Shown here: one piece after another, positions 1 to 7,695 of the stretch
Layout: each line of letters begins with the position of its first letter
Position numbering within the stretch: position 1 is the first letter of the stretch
NCBI GenBank assembly: GCA_965242785.1
Contig: CBDETA010000003.1
Location: 496,001-560,000, forward strand
DNA from: Maricaulis sp965242785
GTDB taxonomy: Bacteria > Pseudomonadota > Alphaproteobacteria > Caulobacterales > Maricaulaceae
Direction of reading: 5' to 3'
Length of the DNA stretch: 64,000 nucleotides
Program-made: the position numbers and the translations under genes
The notes under the pieces: generated by a model
Databases searched by the model: none
What the model was told of the DNA's origin: nothing
The model's input: only the letters and a program-made list of their open reading frames with translations

Positions 1-683
1 GTGCCAGCTTTGCCAACTCCACCGGTTGGCCCGATCCAGACCAGCGCATCAGCGCACGGGATCTGGCCGAGCTTGCCCGGATCCTGATCCGGGATCATCC
101 CGAATATTATGGCCTGTGGGCCGAACGGGAATTCACCTACAACGGCATCCGCCAGTATAACCGCAACCCGCTATTGGGTGTGTATTCCGGCGCCGATGGC
201 CTGAAAACGGGCCATACCGAGGAAAGCGGTTACGGCCTTGTCGGCTCGGCCGAACGTGATGGTCAGCGCCGCATCATCGTGTTCAACGGCATGAGATCGA
301 ATGCGGATCGTGCCGCGGAAGCCGAGCGGATGATGCGTTCGGCGATGTCCGATTACGCCATCTACAACCTTTTTGTCGCAGGGGACGAAATCGAGCACCG
401 CGCCGAAGTCTTCATGGGCGAGGCCAGCACGGTCGGACTGCGGGTCGACAGGGATGTGGCCGTGGCTCTACACCGCCGCGCCCGCCGCGACATGCGTGTA
501 AGTGTGAATTATGAAGGGCCGCTGTCAGCCCCTATCTCCGCAGGCGATGTGATTGCGACACTGCGTGTTGAGGCGCCCGGTTATGAACCGGTCGAGTACC
601 CCCTGCTCGCCACGGAAGATGTGTCGCAAAAGGGCCTGATGGGCCGCATCGGTGCGGCTTTGGCGCACCTGATCCGGGGCTGA
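1..683 (+). CDS. D-alanyl-D-alanine carboxypeptidase (penicillin-binding protein 5/6 family), 3' part
   Basis: The 5' end lies outside the window. The open frame runs from base 3 to a TGA at 681-683. The visible part begins with the family motif FANSTGWPDPDQ and carries the third active-site box KTG at bases 204-212 (within GLKTGHTEESG). A C-terminal beta-sandwich domain of the PBP5 C type follows and ends in a hydrophobic/basic tail suited to membrane association. The Ser-x-x-Lys nucleophile and SxN box must lie upstream and are not seen. The family trims the terminal D-Ala from peptidoglycan pentapeptides in the periplasm. It is followed after 6 bp by tmk, so the two are probably co-transcribed. 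DacC or DacF subtype cannot be decided from this fragment. Confidence 0.93.
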   Translation, partial: ASFANSTGWPDPDQRISARDLAELARILIRDHPEYYGLWAEREFTYNGIRQYNRNPLLGVYSGADGLKTGHTEESGYGLVGSAERDGQRRIIVFNGMRSNADRAAEAERMMRSAMSDYAIYNLFVAGDEIEHRAEVFMGEASTVGLRVDRDVAVALHRRARRDMRVSVNYEGPLSAPISAGDVIATLRVEAPGYEPVEYPLLATEDVSQKGLMGRIGAALAHLIRG

Positions 684-689
684 GCCAGC

Positions 690-1322
690 ATGAGGGGCAC
701 GTTCATAACGCTGGAAGGCGGCGAGGGTGCCGGCAAGACCACGCTGATCAAGGCACTCTCGGCCTGGCTGGAAGAGCAGGGGCACCGCGTGATCATGACA
801 CGCGAACCTGGCGGAACACCCGGCGCTGAGGTGTTGCGGGATATCCTGCTGACGGGGGCGACCGATCGCTGGTCTCCTGTCACTGAGGCCTTGTTGATGT
901 ACGCCGCTCGCGTGGACCATGTGGAGCGCTTGATCGAGCCCGCGCTGCAAAGAGGCGACTGGGTGATTTCCGACCGGTTCGCCGATTCAACCCGCGCCTA
1001 TCAGGGAACCGCCGGCGGCGTGTCCCAGGACCGCATTGCCCAAATCCACGCAGCCGCTCTCGGGTCGTTTGAACCTGATCTCACCCTTGTTCTGGATCTC
1101 GACCCGGCGATCGGGATTGAACGAACCGTCGCGCGGGGTGAGGACGCAACGCGTTTCGAGCGCCTCGAGAACGGCTTCCATCAGCGCCTGCGCCAGTCTT
1201 TTTTGGATATTGCCGCAGCCGATCCTGACCGCTGTCTGGTGCTCGATGCCAGCCAGAGCGCGGAAACGGTGAAACAGCGCGCCATTGACGCCATTCGCGA
1301 GCGTCTGGGTCAGCCGGCATGA
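690..1322 (+). CDS. tmk: thymidylate kinase (dTMP kinase)
   Basis: This 210-aa protein has the normal length for Tmk, which phosphorylates dTMP to dTDP with ATP in the cytoplasm. The P-loop is at residues 10-17 (GGEGAGKT), the dTMP-binding TREPGGT at 37-43, and the DR(Y/F) box reads DRF at 95-97. The TRAYQG segment at 101-106 also matches the family. The start is the first ATG after the upstream stop. The stop overlaps the holB start as ATGA, so translation is probably coupled. The tmk-holB-tatD-MBL order is widely conserved in bacteria. Confidence 0.97.
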   Translation: MRGTFITLEGGEGAGKTTLIKALSAWLEEQGHRVIMTREPGGTPGAEVLRDILLTGATDRWSPVTEALLMYAARVDHVERLIEPALQRGDWVISDRFADSTRAYQGTAGGVSQDRIAQIHAAALGSFEPDLTLVLDLDPAIGIERTVARGEDATRFERLENGFHQRLRQSFLDIAAADPDRCLVLDASQSAETVKQRAIDAIRERLGQPA

Positions 1323-2362
1323 GCACGGACCCGGAGATCGGCTCCGACGTTCAGCCAGGCTGCCTTGCACCGCGTGAACGCTATGATCTGTTCGGGCATG
1401 CGGCTGCGGAAAGCGCTTTTGCCAAGGCCTGGCAGTCGGGTCGATTGCACCATGCCTGGATGATCACGGGGCCCCGCGGGGTCGGCAAGGCGAGTTTTGC
1501 CTGGCGCGCCGCACGACGCGTCATGGGCGCGCGGCCGATGGAGGAGGGTGGTCCTCTGGGATCCAGCCCGACAGACCCGGTTTGCAAACTGCTTGAAGCC
1601 GGCTCCAGTCCGGATCTACTGGTGCTGCGCCGGCCATGGGACGAAAGACGCAAGCGCTGGCGTGCCGAAATCACCGTTGAGGAAGCGCGCCGGGCCCCGC
1701 ATTTCTTCGAGATGAGTTCGGGCATCAAGGGCGGTTGGCGTGTCTGCATCATCGATGCGGCCGATGACATGAACACCAATGCCGCCAATGCAATCCTCAA
1801 GACTCTGGAGGAACCGCCTCAGCGGGGCGTCCTGTTTCTGGTCACCCACACCCCCGGACGTTTGCCGCCGACCATCCGGTCCCGATGCCGGCGGCTTGAC
1901 CTGAGACCGCCGACTGTCGAGCAAACCACACACTGGCTGACCGAAGTGACGGGCTGCGATCCCGACGAGGCCGAGGCGGCCGCCCGTCTGGGAGGCGGCG
2001 CCCCCGGCCAGGCCTTGGCCCTGCAGGCGTCCGGCGGTGTGTCCATGGCCCGTGAAGTGAGTGCACTGGTCAAGAAAGCGCGGCTTGCGACGGAGGCGGA
2101 CCTGCGGCGTTTGGCGGAGCGGGCGAGCGCGAAAGGCCAGGACGAGAGCAAGGCGCTGTTCTTTGAGTGCCTGTCGCACGCCATTGGTGAGCAGGCCCGC
2201 CAACGCGCACTGCACGGTGGCGATGCGAGCCCGTGGCTGCAGGCCTGGCGTGAGGTCAATGCGCTTGTCCGTGACAGTGATGCGCTCTATCTCGACGCCA
2301 AGCAAAGCGCGCTGGCCGCCTTGGGCCTTGTGCGCGCAGCAGCCCGCCAGGAAGCAGTTTGA
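1319..2362 (+). CDS. holB: DNA polymerase III delta' subunit
   Basis: The 347-aa AAA+ clamp-loader subunit has its P-loop at residues 51-58 (GPRGVGKA). The segment NAILKTLEEPPQ is followed by the SRC-type arginine-finger motif (RSRCRRL), both typical of delta'/tau proteins. It acts in the replisome with delta and tau/gamma to load the beta sliding clamp. The zinc-module cysteines seen in E. coli delta' are not evident; only one Cys (PVCKLLE) remains in that region, which is common in this class. The start overlaps the tmk stop by 4 bp, and tatD begins 9 bp after the stop. Confidence 0.95.
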   Translation: MSTDPEIGSDVQPGCLAPRERYDLFGHAAAESAFAKAWQSGRLHHAWMITGPRGVGKASFAWRAARRVMGARPMEEGGPLGSSPTDPVCKLLEAGSSPDLLVLRRPWDERRKRWRAEITVEEARRAPHFFEMSSGIKGGWRVCIIDAADDMNTNAANAILKTLEEPPQRGVLFLVTHTPGRLPPTIRSRCRRLDLRPPTVEQTTHWLTEVTGCDPDEAEAAARLGGGAPGQALALQASGGVSMAREVSALVKKARLATEADLRRLAERASAKGQDESKALFFECLSHAIGEQARQRALHGGDASPWLQAWREVNALVRDSDALYLDAKQSALAALGLVRAAARQEAV

Positions 2363-2371
2363 GTTCGGTTC

Positions 2372-3154
2372 ATGCTTGTAGACAGCCACGTCAATCTGCA
2401 CGGTGAGCAATTCGCCGGGGACCTCGATGCGGTCATTCAGCGCGCCCGTGATGCGGGCGTCGGCCGGATGATCACGATCTGCTGCCAGCTCAGTGATTTC
2501 GAAGCGGTCAGCGCGATCGCCGAAGCACATGACGACATCTACTGCACCATCGGTGCCCACCCGCATCACGCCAAGGACCGTCCCGACATCACGGCCGACG
2601 AGCTGATTGAATGGGCCAGGCATCCCAAGGTCGTCGGCATCGGTGAAACCGGGCTGGACTTCCACTACGGCTACTCGCCCCGCGACGCGCAATTCCAGAG
2701 CCTCAAGGCGCATATCGAAGCCGCGCGCCGCGCCGATCTGCCCCTGATCCTGCATACGCGTGACGCCGATGAAGCGATGGCGGAACTGCTGGAAGAGGAA
2801 ATGGGGAAGGGGGCCTTCAGGCCCTTGCTGCATTGTTATACCGGCGGTTCCGGGCTCGCACGGCGCGGTGCAGCGCTGGGCGCCTATTTCGCGGCCTCGG
2901 GCATCATCACGTTCAAAAAGGCCGAGGATGTCCGCGCCGTGTTCCGCGATGACATTCCCGATGACCGGATCATCGTTGAAACCGATTGCCCGTATCTGGC
3001 GCCGGTTCCGCACCGCGGTCGGCGTTGCGAACCGTCCTTTCTTCCTGATGTCGCGCGGGGCCTGGCCCAGGTGAAGGGCTGGACTGAAGCCGAATGCGAA
3101 CAGCGTACGACCGATGCTTTCTTCCGTCTGTTTGACCGGGTGTCACGCCCATGA
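2372..3154 (+). CDS. tatD: TatD-family metal-dependent hydrolase (DNase)
   Basis: A 260-aa amidohydrolase-fold protein. It shows the TatD signature GETGLDF (Glu92), His128 in LHTRDAD, His154 in LHCYTGG and Asp205 in ETDCPYLAPVP. The N-terminal metal motif is normally H-x-H (SHCHLD) but here reads SHVNLH, so His6 is kept and the second His is Asn8. Enzymes of the family are Mg/Mn-dependent nucleases with 3'-5' exonuclease or DNA-repair roles; the physiological role here is inferred. The stop overlaps the start of the next gene as ATGA. The annotation is secure at family level. The exact metal chemistry is uncertain because of the lost ligand. Confidence 0.93.
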   Translation: MLVDSHVNLHGEQFAGDLDAVIQRARDAGVGRMITICCQLSDFEAVSAIAEAHDDIYCTIGAHPHHAKDRPDITADELIEWARHPKVVGIGETGLDFHYGYSPRDAQFQSLKAHIEAARRADLPLILHTRDADEAMAELLEEEMGKGAFRPLLHCYTGGSGLARRGAALGAYFAASGIITFKKAEDVRAVFRDDIPDDRIIVETDCPYLAPVPHRGRRCEPSFLPDVARGLAQVKGWTEAECEQRTTDAFFRLFDRVSRP

Positions 3155-4002
3155 GCGCGTTGACCCGGATAACCCTGTTGGGGACCGGGTCATCCGGCGG
3201 TGTGCCGCGAGCCAATGGCGATTGGGGTGACTGCAAGCCGAACAATCCGCGGAACCGGCGTCGCCGCTGTTCCTTGCTGGTCGAGCGGGCGGCCAGTCGG
3301 GCCGACCTTGATGCGGGCCGGGCTGTCACGCGTGTCGTGATTGATACATCGCCGGATTTTCGCGAACAGATGATCTCGGCGCACGTGCCGCGCATCGATG
3401 GTGTTGTCTATACCCACGACCATGCGGACCAGACCCATGGCATCGACGATCTTCGGGCCTTTGCCTATTTGCAACGCGAACGTATCCCGGTCTGGATGGA
3501 CGCGGCCACTGAGGCCACACTCACCGGCCGGTTCGGGTATACCTTCCACGCTCCGCCGGGTTCCGGCTATCCACCGATCCTGGACAAGAGACCGATCGAA
3601 CGCCCGGGCCTCGCCATTTTTGTCGAAGGGCCGGGCGGCGTGGTTGAACTCATGCCCGTGGACCAGGGTCATGGCCGGATACGATCGCTGGGATATCGGA
3701 TAGGCAGCATTGCATATTCGCCGGACATCAATGAACTTCCTCAGCCCTCGGCCGAATTGCTTCACGGCATCGATTGCTGGATCGTCGATGCGCTGCGAGA
3801 CGAGCCGCATCCGACTCATTTTTCCGTCTCAGATGCCCTGCGTGAGGTTCGTCGCGTGGATGCCCAGCGCGCTGTCCTGACCAATCTGCACATCACGCTG
3901 GATTACGAGCAGCTTGCGGCGCGTCTGCCTGAGAATGTGCAGCCGGGATTTGATGGTCTGCGGCTGGAAATGGACCACAACGGCGTCCGAATTCTGGCCT
4001 GA
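3151..4002 (+). CDS. MBL-fold metallohydrolase, PhnP-like
   Basis: A 283-aa metallo-beta-lactamase-fold protein. The N-terminal LLGTGSSGGVPR and the metal motif THDHADQTHGIDDLR (His89, His91, Asp93) place it with the PhnP/phosphoribosyl cyclic phosphodiesterase-like branch. The sixth position of HxHxDH is Gln94 rather than His; I recall the HADQTHGIDDLR form as usual in alphaproteobacterial members, but this is from memory. The later SYSPDI and the C-terminal THFSVSDAL and NLHITLDY segments supply further metal ligands. It is the last gene of the tmk-holB-tatD group. It probably hydrolyses a phosphodiester, but no C-P lyase genes are nearby, so the substrate is unknown. Confidence 0.88.
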   Translation: MSALTRITLLGTGSSGGVPRANGDWGDCKPNNPRNRRRRCSLLVERAASRADLDAGRAVTRVVIDTSPDFREQMISAHVPRIDGVVYTHDHADQTHGIDDLRAFAYLQRERIPVWMDAATEATLTGRFGYTFHAPPGSGYPPILDKRPIERPGLAIFVEGPGGVVELMPVDQGHGRIRSLGYRIGSIAYSPDINELPQPSAELLHGIDCWIVDALRDEPHPTHFSVSDALREVRRVDAQRAVLTNLHITLDYEQLAARLPENVQPGFDGLRLEMDHNGVRILA

Positions 4003-4293
4003 TCGCCTCAAGATCCACGGCACATTATTTCTCATAATATTCATTATGCGCATTTTTGATGTGGTTGTGAGGCTTGGCGCCGCGGCATCACGGCGCCCTG
4101 TTTGCTCATAATTTCTCAGCGCTATCAGATGCTTGACGTAGTATCCTCAAGTTTCACGTCAGGGTGTGAGATCTTGCATCAGGTATGTCTGCGGCTCATT
4201 CTGCTCCTGCATGAAGTTTGTTTCGTCGCCGCGCTCGGTCAATCCGGCTAAGGTCCGAACGATTCGAAACTCGAGAAGATCCAGCTCCTCGCC
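4003..4293. other. intergenic region with two hairpins
   Basis: No convincing gene lies between the MBL hydrolase and mazG. The stretch is more AT-rich than its surroundings. It holds two perfect inverted repeats. The first is CATAAT-ATTC-ATTATG at 4033-4048. The second is GGCGCCG-N8-CGGCGCC at 4076-4097, followed by the weak T-rich tail CTGTTTGC. The second could terminate the dacC-tmk-holB-tatD operon, although the T tract is poor. The octamer CTCATAAT occurs twice (about 4031 and 4106). The mazG promoter should be in the second half, but I cannot point to convincing -35/-10 boxes. Confidence 0.5.
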
Positions 4294-5115
4294 ATGCCCA
4301 AGATTCCTGATCCGTCGCTCGCTCCGATTACCCGTCTTCGCGAGATCATGTCTGCATTGCGCAATCCGGATGGTGGGTGTGCCTGGGACCTTGAGCAGGA
4401 TTTCTCGACGATCGCGCCCTACACGATCGAGGAAGCCTATGAGGTGGCGGATGCGATTGATCGGAAAAGCTATTCCGAGCTGAAGGACGAACTGGGCGAT
4501 CTGCTGTTGCAGGTGATCTTTCATGCCCAGATGGCTGATGAAGCCGGCTTGTTCGACTTTGATGATGTGTGCCGGTCGATCAATGACAAGATGATCCGGC
4601 GGCATCCGCACGTGTTCGGCGACGCGGAAACGCGCGACAGCGAGACGCAAACCGTTGAATGGGAAGCGATAAAGGCGCAGGAGCGTCAGGCGTCATCAAA
4701 GGGCGACGGCGTGCTGGATGACCTGCCCCTCGCCCTGCCCGCCCTGAAACGCGCCCAGAAACTGCAAAAGCGCGCGGCACGCGTCGGCTTTGACTGGCCG
4801 GACGCCGAACGTGTGCTCGACAAGGTTTTCGAGGAAATCGAGGAGGTCCGCGAGGCCATCCGGAGCGAAAATCAGGACGCGGTGGCGGAAGAAATCGGTG
4901 ACCTGATGTTCGTCTGCACGAACCTTGGACGAAAGTTGAAGGTCGATGTCGAAACCGCGACCCGAAGCGCAAACGCCAAATTCGAACGCCGCTTCCGGCA
5001 CATCGAGGCAAGCCTGGCTAAAACCGGGCGCCGTCCGGAGGACGCTTCTCTGGATGAGATGGAAGCGCTCTGGAACGCCGCCAAGATGATCGAGAAATCG
5101 GCGAAGGCCGGCTAA
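4294..5115 (+). CDS. mazG: nucleoside triphosphate pyrophosphohydrolase MazG
   Basis: The 273-aa protein has the tandem MazG architecture. The first domain carries the Mg-binding EExxE (Glu46, Glu47, Glu50) and ExxD (Glu66, Asp69) motifs. The second repeats the pattern as EEIEEVREAI with EEIGDLMFVC. It hydrolyses NTPs to NMP and PPi, clearing non-canonical nucleotides and damping ppGpp-type stress. The first in-frame ATG of the conserved region (MPKIPDP) was chosen because no good Shine-Dalgarno supports an earlier one. It converges with hflX and their stop codons overlap by a few bases. Its place beside hflX-hfq is conserved in alphaproteobacteria, although here it is on the opposite strand. 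Confidence 0.95.
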   Translation: MPKIPDPSLAPITRLREIMSALRNPDGGCAWDLEQDFSTIAPYTIEEAYEVADAIDRKSYSELKDELGDLLLQVIFHAQMADEAGLFDFDDVCRSINDKMIRRHPHVFGDAETRDSETQTVEWEAIKAQERQASSKGDGVLDDLPLALPALKRAQKLQKRAARVGFDWPDAERVLDKVFEEIEEVREAIRSENQDAVAEEIGDLMFVCTNLGRKLKVDVETATRSANAKFERRFRHIEASLAKTGRRPEDASLDEMEALWNAAKMIEKSAKAG

Positions 5116-6461
5116 AAGTCTTCCGGCTCGGGTTCGCCAATACCCTGGGGAACCGCCAGTTGGGGAAACTGGGTCCGGAAACGGCCGGCTTCTGCGGGCG
5201 TCAGGCGGACGGAAAGCAGGCTGGTGCCGGTTTCCGAGTCGACCTGACTGTCGAGAATATCGCCATTGGCATGGAGCCAGGCCAGCGCGCGGGCTTCGGC
5301 GGGCGGGACCTCGATCTCCAGACGCTCATCATCCTTGGCGAGGGTTTTCTCGACCGCTTCCATCAGGGCATCGACGCCGGCACCGGTGATGGCGGAAATG
5401 GGCAGTTTGACCAGACGCTCGGCCTTCAGATTGGCGACCTGGCAGGCAAAGACCAGCTCGTCATAACCCTCCGCATCCAGCCGGTCGGCCTTGTTCCAGG
5501 CTTCGATCATGACCTGATCGTGCCGCGGACCGGCTTCGATGGCATCCAGAACGCTTTCCACGTCAAGGATGCGGCCGGCATGGTCGGGATCCGAAGCGTC
5601 GACCACATGGATCAGCAAGTCGGCCTCGCGGACCTCTTCCAGAGTGGCGCGGAAGGCGGCGATAAGCTCGGTCGGCAGATCGGTGATGAAACCCACCGTG
5701 TCCGACAGCAGCAAGCGGGTGCCGCTGGGCAGGTCGAGCGCCCGCACCGTCGGGTCGAGCGTGGCAAAAGGCATGTCCTGGGCGAACACCCCTGCCCCTG
5801 TCAGATAATTGAACAGCGTGGACTTGCCGGCATTGGTGTAGCCGACCAGCGCGACAGTCGGGATCGGGACATCCTGGCGGTTGGTCCGGTGGAGGCTCCG
5901 GGTGCGCCGGACCTCATCGAGTTGCCGGCGCAGCTTGGCCATTTTTTCGTTGAGGAGGCGGCGGTCGGTCTCGATCTGGGTTTCGCCGGGGCCGGCCAGG
6001 AAGCCGCGACCCCCGCGCTGGCGTTCAAGGTGGGTCCAGGTGCGCACAAGGCGCGAGCGTTCATAGGCCAGACGCGCCAGCTCGACCTGCAGCACACCTT
6101 CCTTGGTGCGCGCACGTTGGCCGAAGATTTCGAGGATCAAGCCGGTCCGGTCGATGACCTTGACGTTCCAGGCCTTTTCCAGGTTCCGCTGCTGGATCGG
6201 CGACAGGGCTGTGTCGATGACGGCGACATCCGCACCGTCCTCGCCAAAACAGGCCCGCAACTCCTCGACCTTGCCACGGCCGAAATAGCGACCGGCGTCG
6301 ATCTTGCGGGTTGTCGAGATAAACGCATCCACCACGGCCAGGTCGAGCGCTTCGGCCAAGCCCTTGGCTTCTTCAAGTCGGGCTTCCGCCCTGTCCAGCC
6401 CGTCGCGGCCTGTCGGATGAATGACAAGGGCGCGCGAAACGGGCGCCTCACGGTCGATCAA
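5112..6461 (-). CDS. hflX: ribosome-associated GTPase HflX
   Basis: A 449-aa protein with the HflX N-terminal domain and the glycine-rich linker typical of the family (RQRGGRGFLAGPGETQ). The GTPase domain has G1 GYTNAGKST at about 207-215, G3 DTVGF at 254-258 and G4 NKAD at 323-326. HflX splits or rescues stalled 70S ribosomes under stress. The start is a TTG (6461-6459) that overlaps the hfq TGA stop as TTGA. No other plausible start precedes the conserved region, so strong translational coupling to hfq is likely. The C-terminus overlaps the end of mazG on the other strand. The hfq-hflX pairing is classical in proteobacteria. Confidence 0.95.
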   Translation of the reverse strand: MIDREAPVSRALVIHPTGRDGLDRAEARLEEAKGLAEALDLAVVDAFISTTRKIDAGRYFGRGKVEELRACFGEDGADVAVIDTALSPIQQRNLEKAWNVKVIDRTGLILEIFGQRARTKEGVLQVELARLAYERSRLVRTWTHLERQRGGRGFLAGPGETQIETDRRLLNEKMAKLRRQLDEVRRTRSLHRTNRQDVPIPTVALVGYTNAGKSTLFNYLTGAGVFAQDMPFATLDPTVRALDLPSGTRLLLSDTVGFITDLPTELIAAFRATLEEVREADLLIHVVDASDPDHAGRILDVESVLDAIEAGPRHDQVMIEAWNKADRLDAEGYDELVFACQVANLKAERLVKLPISAITGAGVDALMEAVEKTLAKDDERLEIEVPPAEARALAWLHANGDILDSQVDSETGTSLLSVRLTPAEAGRFRTQFPQLAVPQGIGEPEPEDF

Positions 6462-6733
6462 TCGGGGGCGCTTTCGCTCTCTGCGGCTTCGGCGTCGGCC
6501 TTGCCATCATCGAACAGCTGGACCGGGGATGCCGGCATGATGGTCGATATGGCGTGCTTGTAGACCAGCTGGGACAGACCGTCCCGGCGCAGAAGGACAC
6601 AGAAGTTATCGAACCAGGTAACGACGCCCTGAAGCTTCACACCATTTACCAGGAAAATGGTCAGGGGCGTTTTTGTCTTACGCACCGAATTCAGGAAGGC
6701 GTCCTGCAGATTTTGTTTTTTGTCGTGCGACAT
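6458..6733 (-). CDS. hfq: RNA chaperone Hfq
   Basis: A 91-aa Sm-like protein. The Sm1 motif region (QNLQDAFLNSVRK, then IFLVNGVKLQG) and the Sm2 motif YKHAIST are intact, followed by a short acidic tail (ADAEAAESESAPD). Such a short, acidic C-terminus is usual in alphaproteobacteria. The hexamer binds small RNAs and A-rich mRNA segments for post-transcriptional regulation. A GGAG Shine-Dalgarno lies 5 nt before the ATG. A candidate sigma-70 promoter sits just upstream at 6777-6804. The stop overlaps the TTG start of hflX. Confidence 0.98.
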   Translation of the reverse strand: MSHDKKQNLQDAFLNSVRKTKTPLTIFLVNGVKLQGVVTWFDNFCVLLRRDGLSQLVYKHAISTIMPASPVQLFDDGKADAEAAESESAPD

Positions 6734-6776
6734 GTTGGCTCCAAGTGCGCCGCTTGAAATGCGATTCGTCGATTAG

Positions 6777-6804
6777 GGTATACAGTGCTTGCCGCACCCT
6801 GCAA
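6777..6804 (-). promoter_or_regulatory. candidate sigma-70 promoter of hfq
   Basis: On the minus strand a -35-like TTGCAG (6804-6799) and a -10-like TATACC (6782-6777) are separated by 16 bp. Transcription would begin about 37 nt before the hfq ATG. The -35 overlaps one arm of the inverted repeat CCTGCAA-N10-TTGCAGG (6798-6821). The assignment is a visual match only. Confidence 0.4.
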
Positions 6805-6839
6805 CCATCTCATCTTGCAGGCAAAGCCGGAATAAGGGG

Positions 6840-7688
6840 TCAGGCGCTGTCCAGATAGGCTTGCCGCAGCGCGGTTGCCAGCGAACCGGGCACGCCATTG
6901 CCGACCGGACGGTTGTCAATCTGTACCACGGGCGTGATGAAGGACGTGGCTGACGTCACGAAGGCTTCGCGAGCCGATTGCGCTTCCTCGACGGTGAAGG
7001 CGCGCATCTGTGTTTCAAGTCCCTGGCTTTCGGCGATCCGGATCAGCGTGGCGCGGGTGATTCCATGCAGGATCGCGTTGTCGGCCGGACGGGTGACGAG
7101 AACACCCTCGCCCGTCACGATCCAGGCATTGGTGGACGCGCCTTCGGTGACAAAACCGTTCTGGTCGACCTGCCAGGCCTCGAAGGCTCCGGCCTCCCGC
7201 GCAGCCTGCTTGGCCAGAACATTGGGCAGAAGGTTGACGGTCTTGATATCACACCGGTCCCAGCGCTGATCCGGCAGGGAGATCACGGCGATGCCCTGCT
7301 CGGCCCGGCTGGCGGCCGCCTGAAAGTCCATGCGTTTGGCCGTCAGCACCAGGGTCGGCGGCGTGCCTTTCGCCGGAAAGGCATGATCCCGGCGGGCCTG
7401 GCCACGTGTGACCTGGAGATAGACAAGGCCGTCGCGCAGCCGGTTGCGCCGGATCAGTTCGCTGATCACCAGCCGAAGGCCGGCTCGGGCCAGGGGTGTC
7501 TGAATGCGCAGTTCGCGCAGCGACCGGTCAAGGCGGTCAAAATGGCCTTCGGCATCCATCAGCGCGCCGCTGCGGACGGCCCAGACTTCATAAATGCCGT
7601 CGCCGAACTGGAATCCCCGGTCCTCGATGTGCACCGAAGCCCGCGCGTGCGGAACATAGCGTCCATTGACGTAGGCGATGCGGCTCAA
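6840..7688 (-). CDS. class IV PLP aminotransferase, probable D-amino acid aminotransferase
   Basis: A 282-aa fold-type IV enzyme. The PLP lysine is Lys149 in DIKTVNLLPNV, a motif typical of D-alanine transaminases, with Glu182 in TEGASTNAW and GITRATLI downstream. It would interconvert D-Ala/D-Glu and 2-oxo acids, feeding peptidoglycan D-amino acid pools. The start is a TTG (7688-7686) preceded by GAGGA 5 nt upstream; there is no ATG or GTG in the right place. It sits between trkH and hfq, a position I recall as conserved in alphaproteobacteria. Branched-chain or 4-amino-4-deoxychorismate activity is less likely given the DIKT motif. Confidence 0.88.
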   Translation of the reverse strand: MSRIAYVNGRYVPHARASVHIEDRGFQFGDGIYEVWAVRSGALMDAEGHFDRLDRSLRELRIQTPLARAGLRLVISELIRRNRLRDGLVYLQVTRGQARRDHAFPAKGTPPTLVLTAKRMDFQAAASRAEQGIAVISLPDQRWDRCDIKTVNLLPNVLAKQAAREAGAFEAWQVDQNGFVTEGASTNAWIVTGEGVLVTRPADNAILHGITRATLIRIAESQGLETQMRAFTVEEAQSAREAFVTSATSFITPVVQIDNRPVGNGVPGSLATALRQAYLDSA

Positions 7689-7695
7689 TGCGTCC

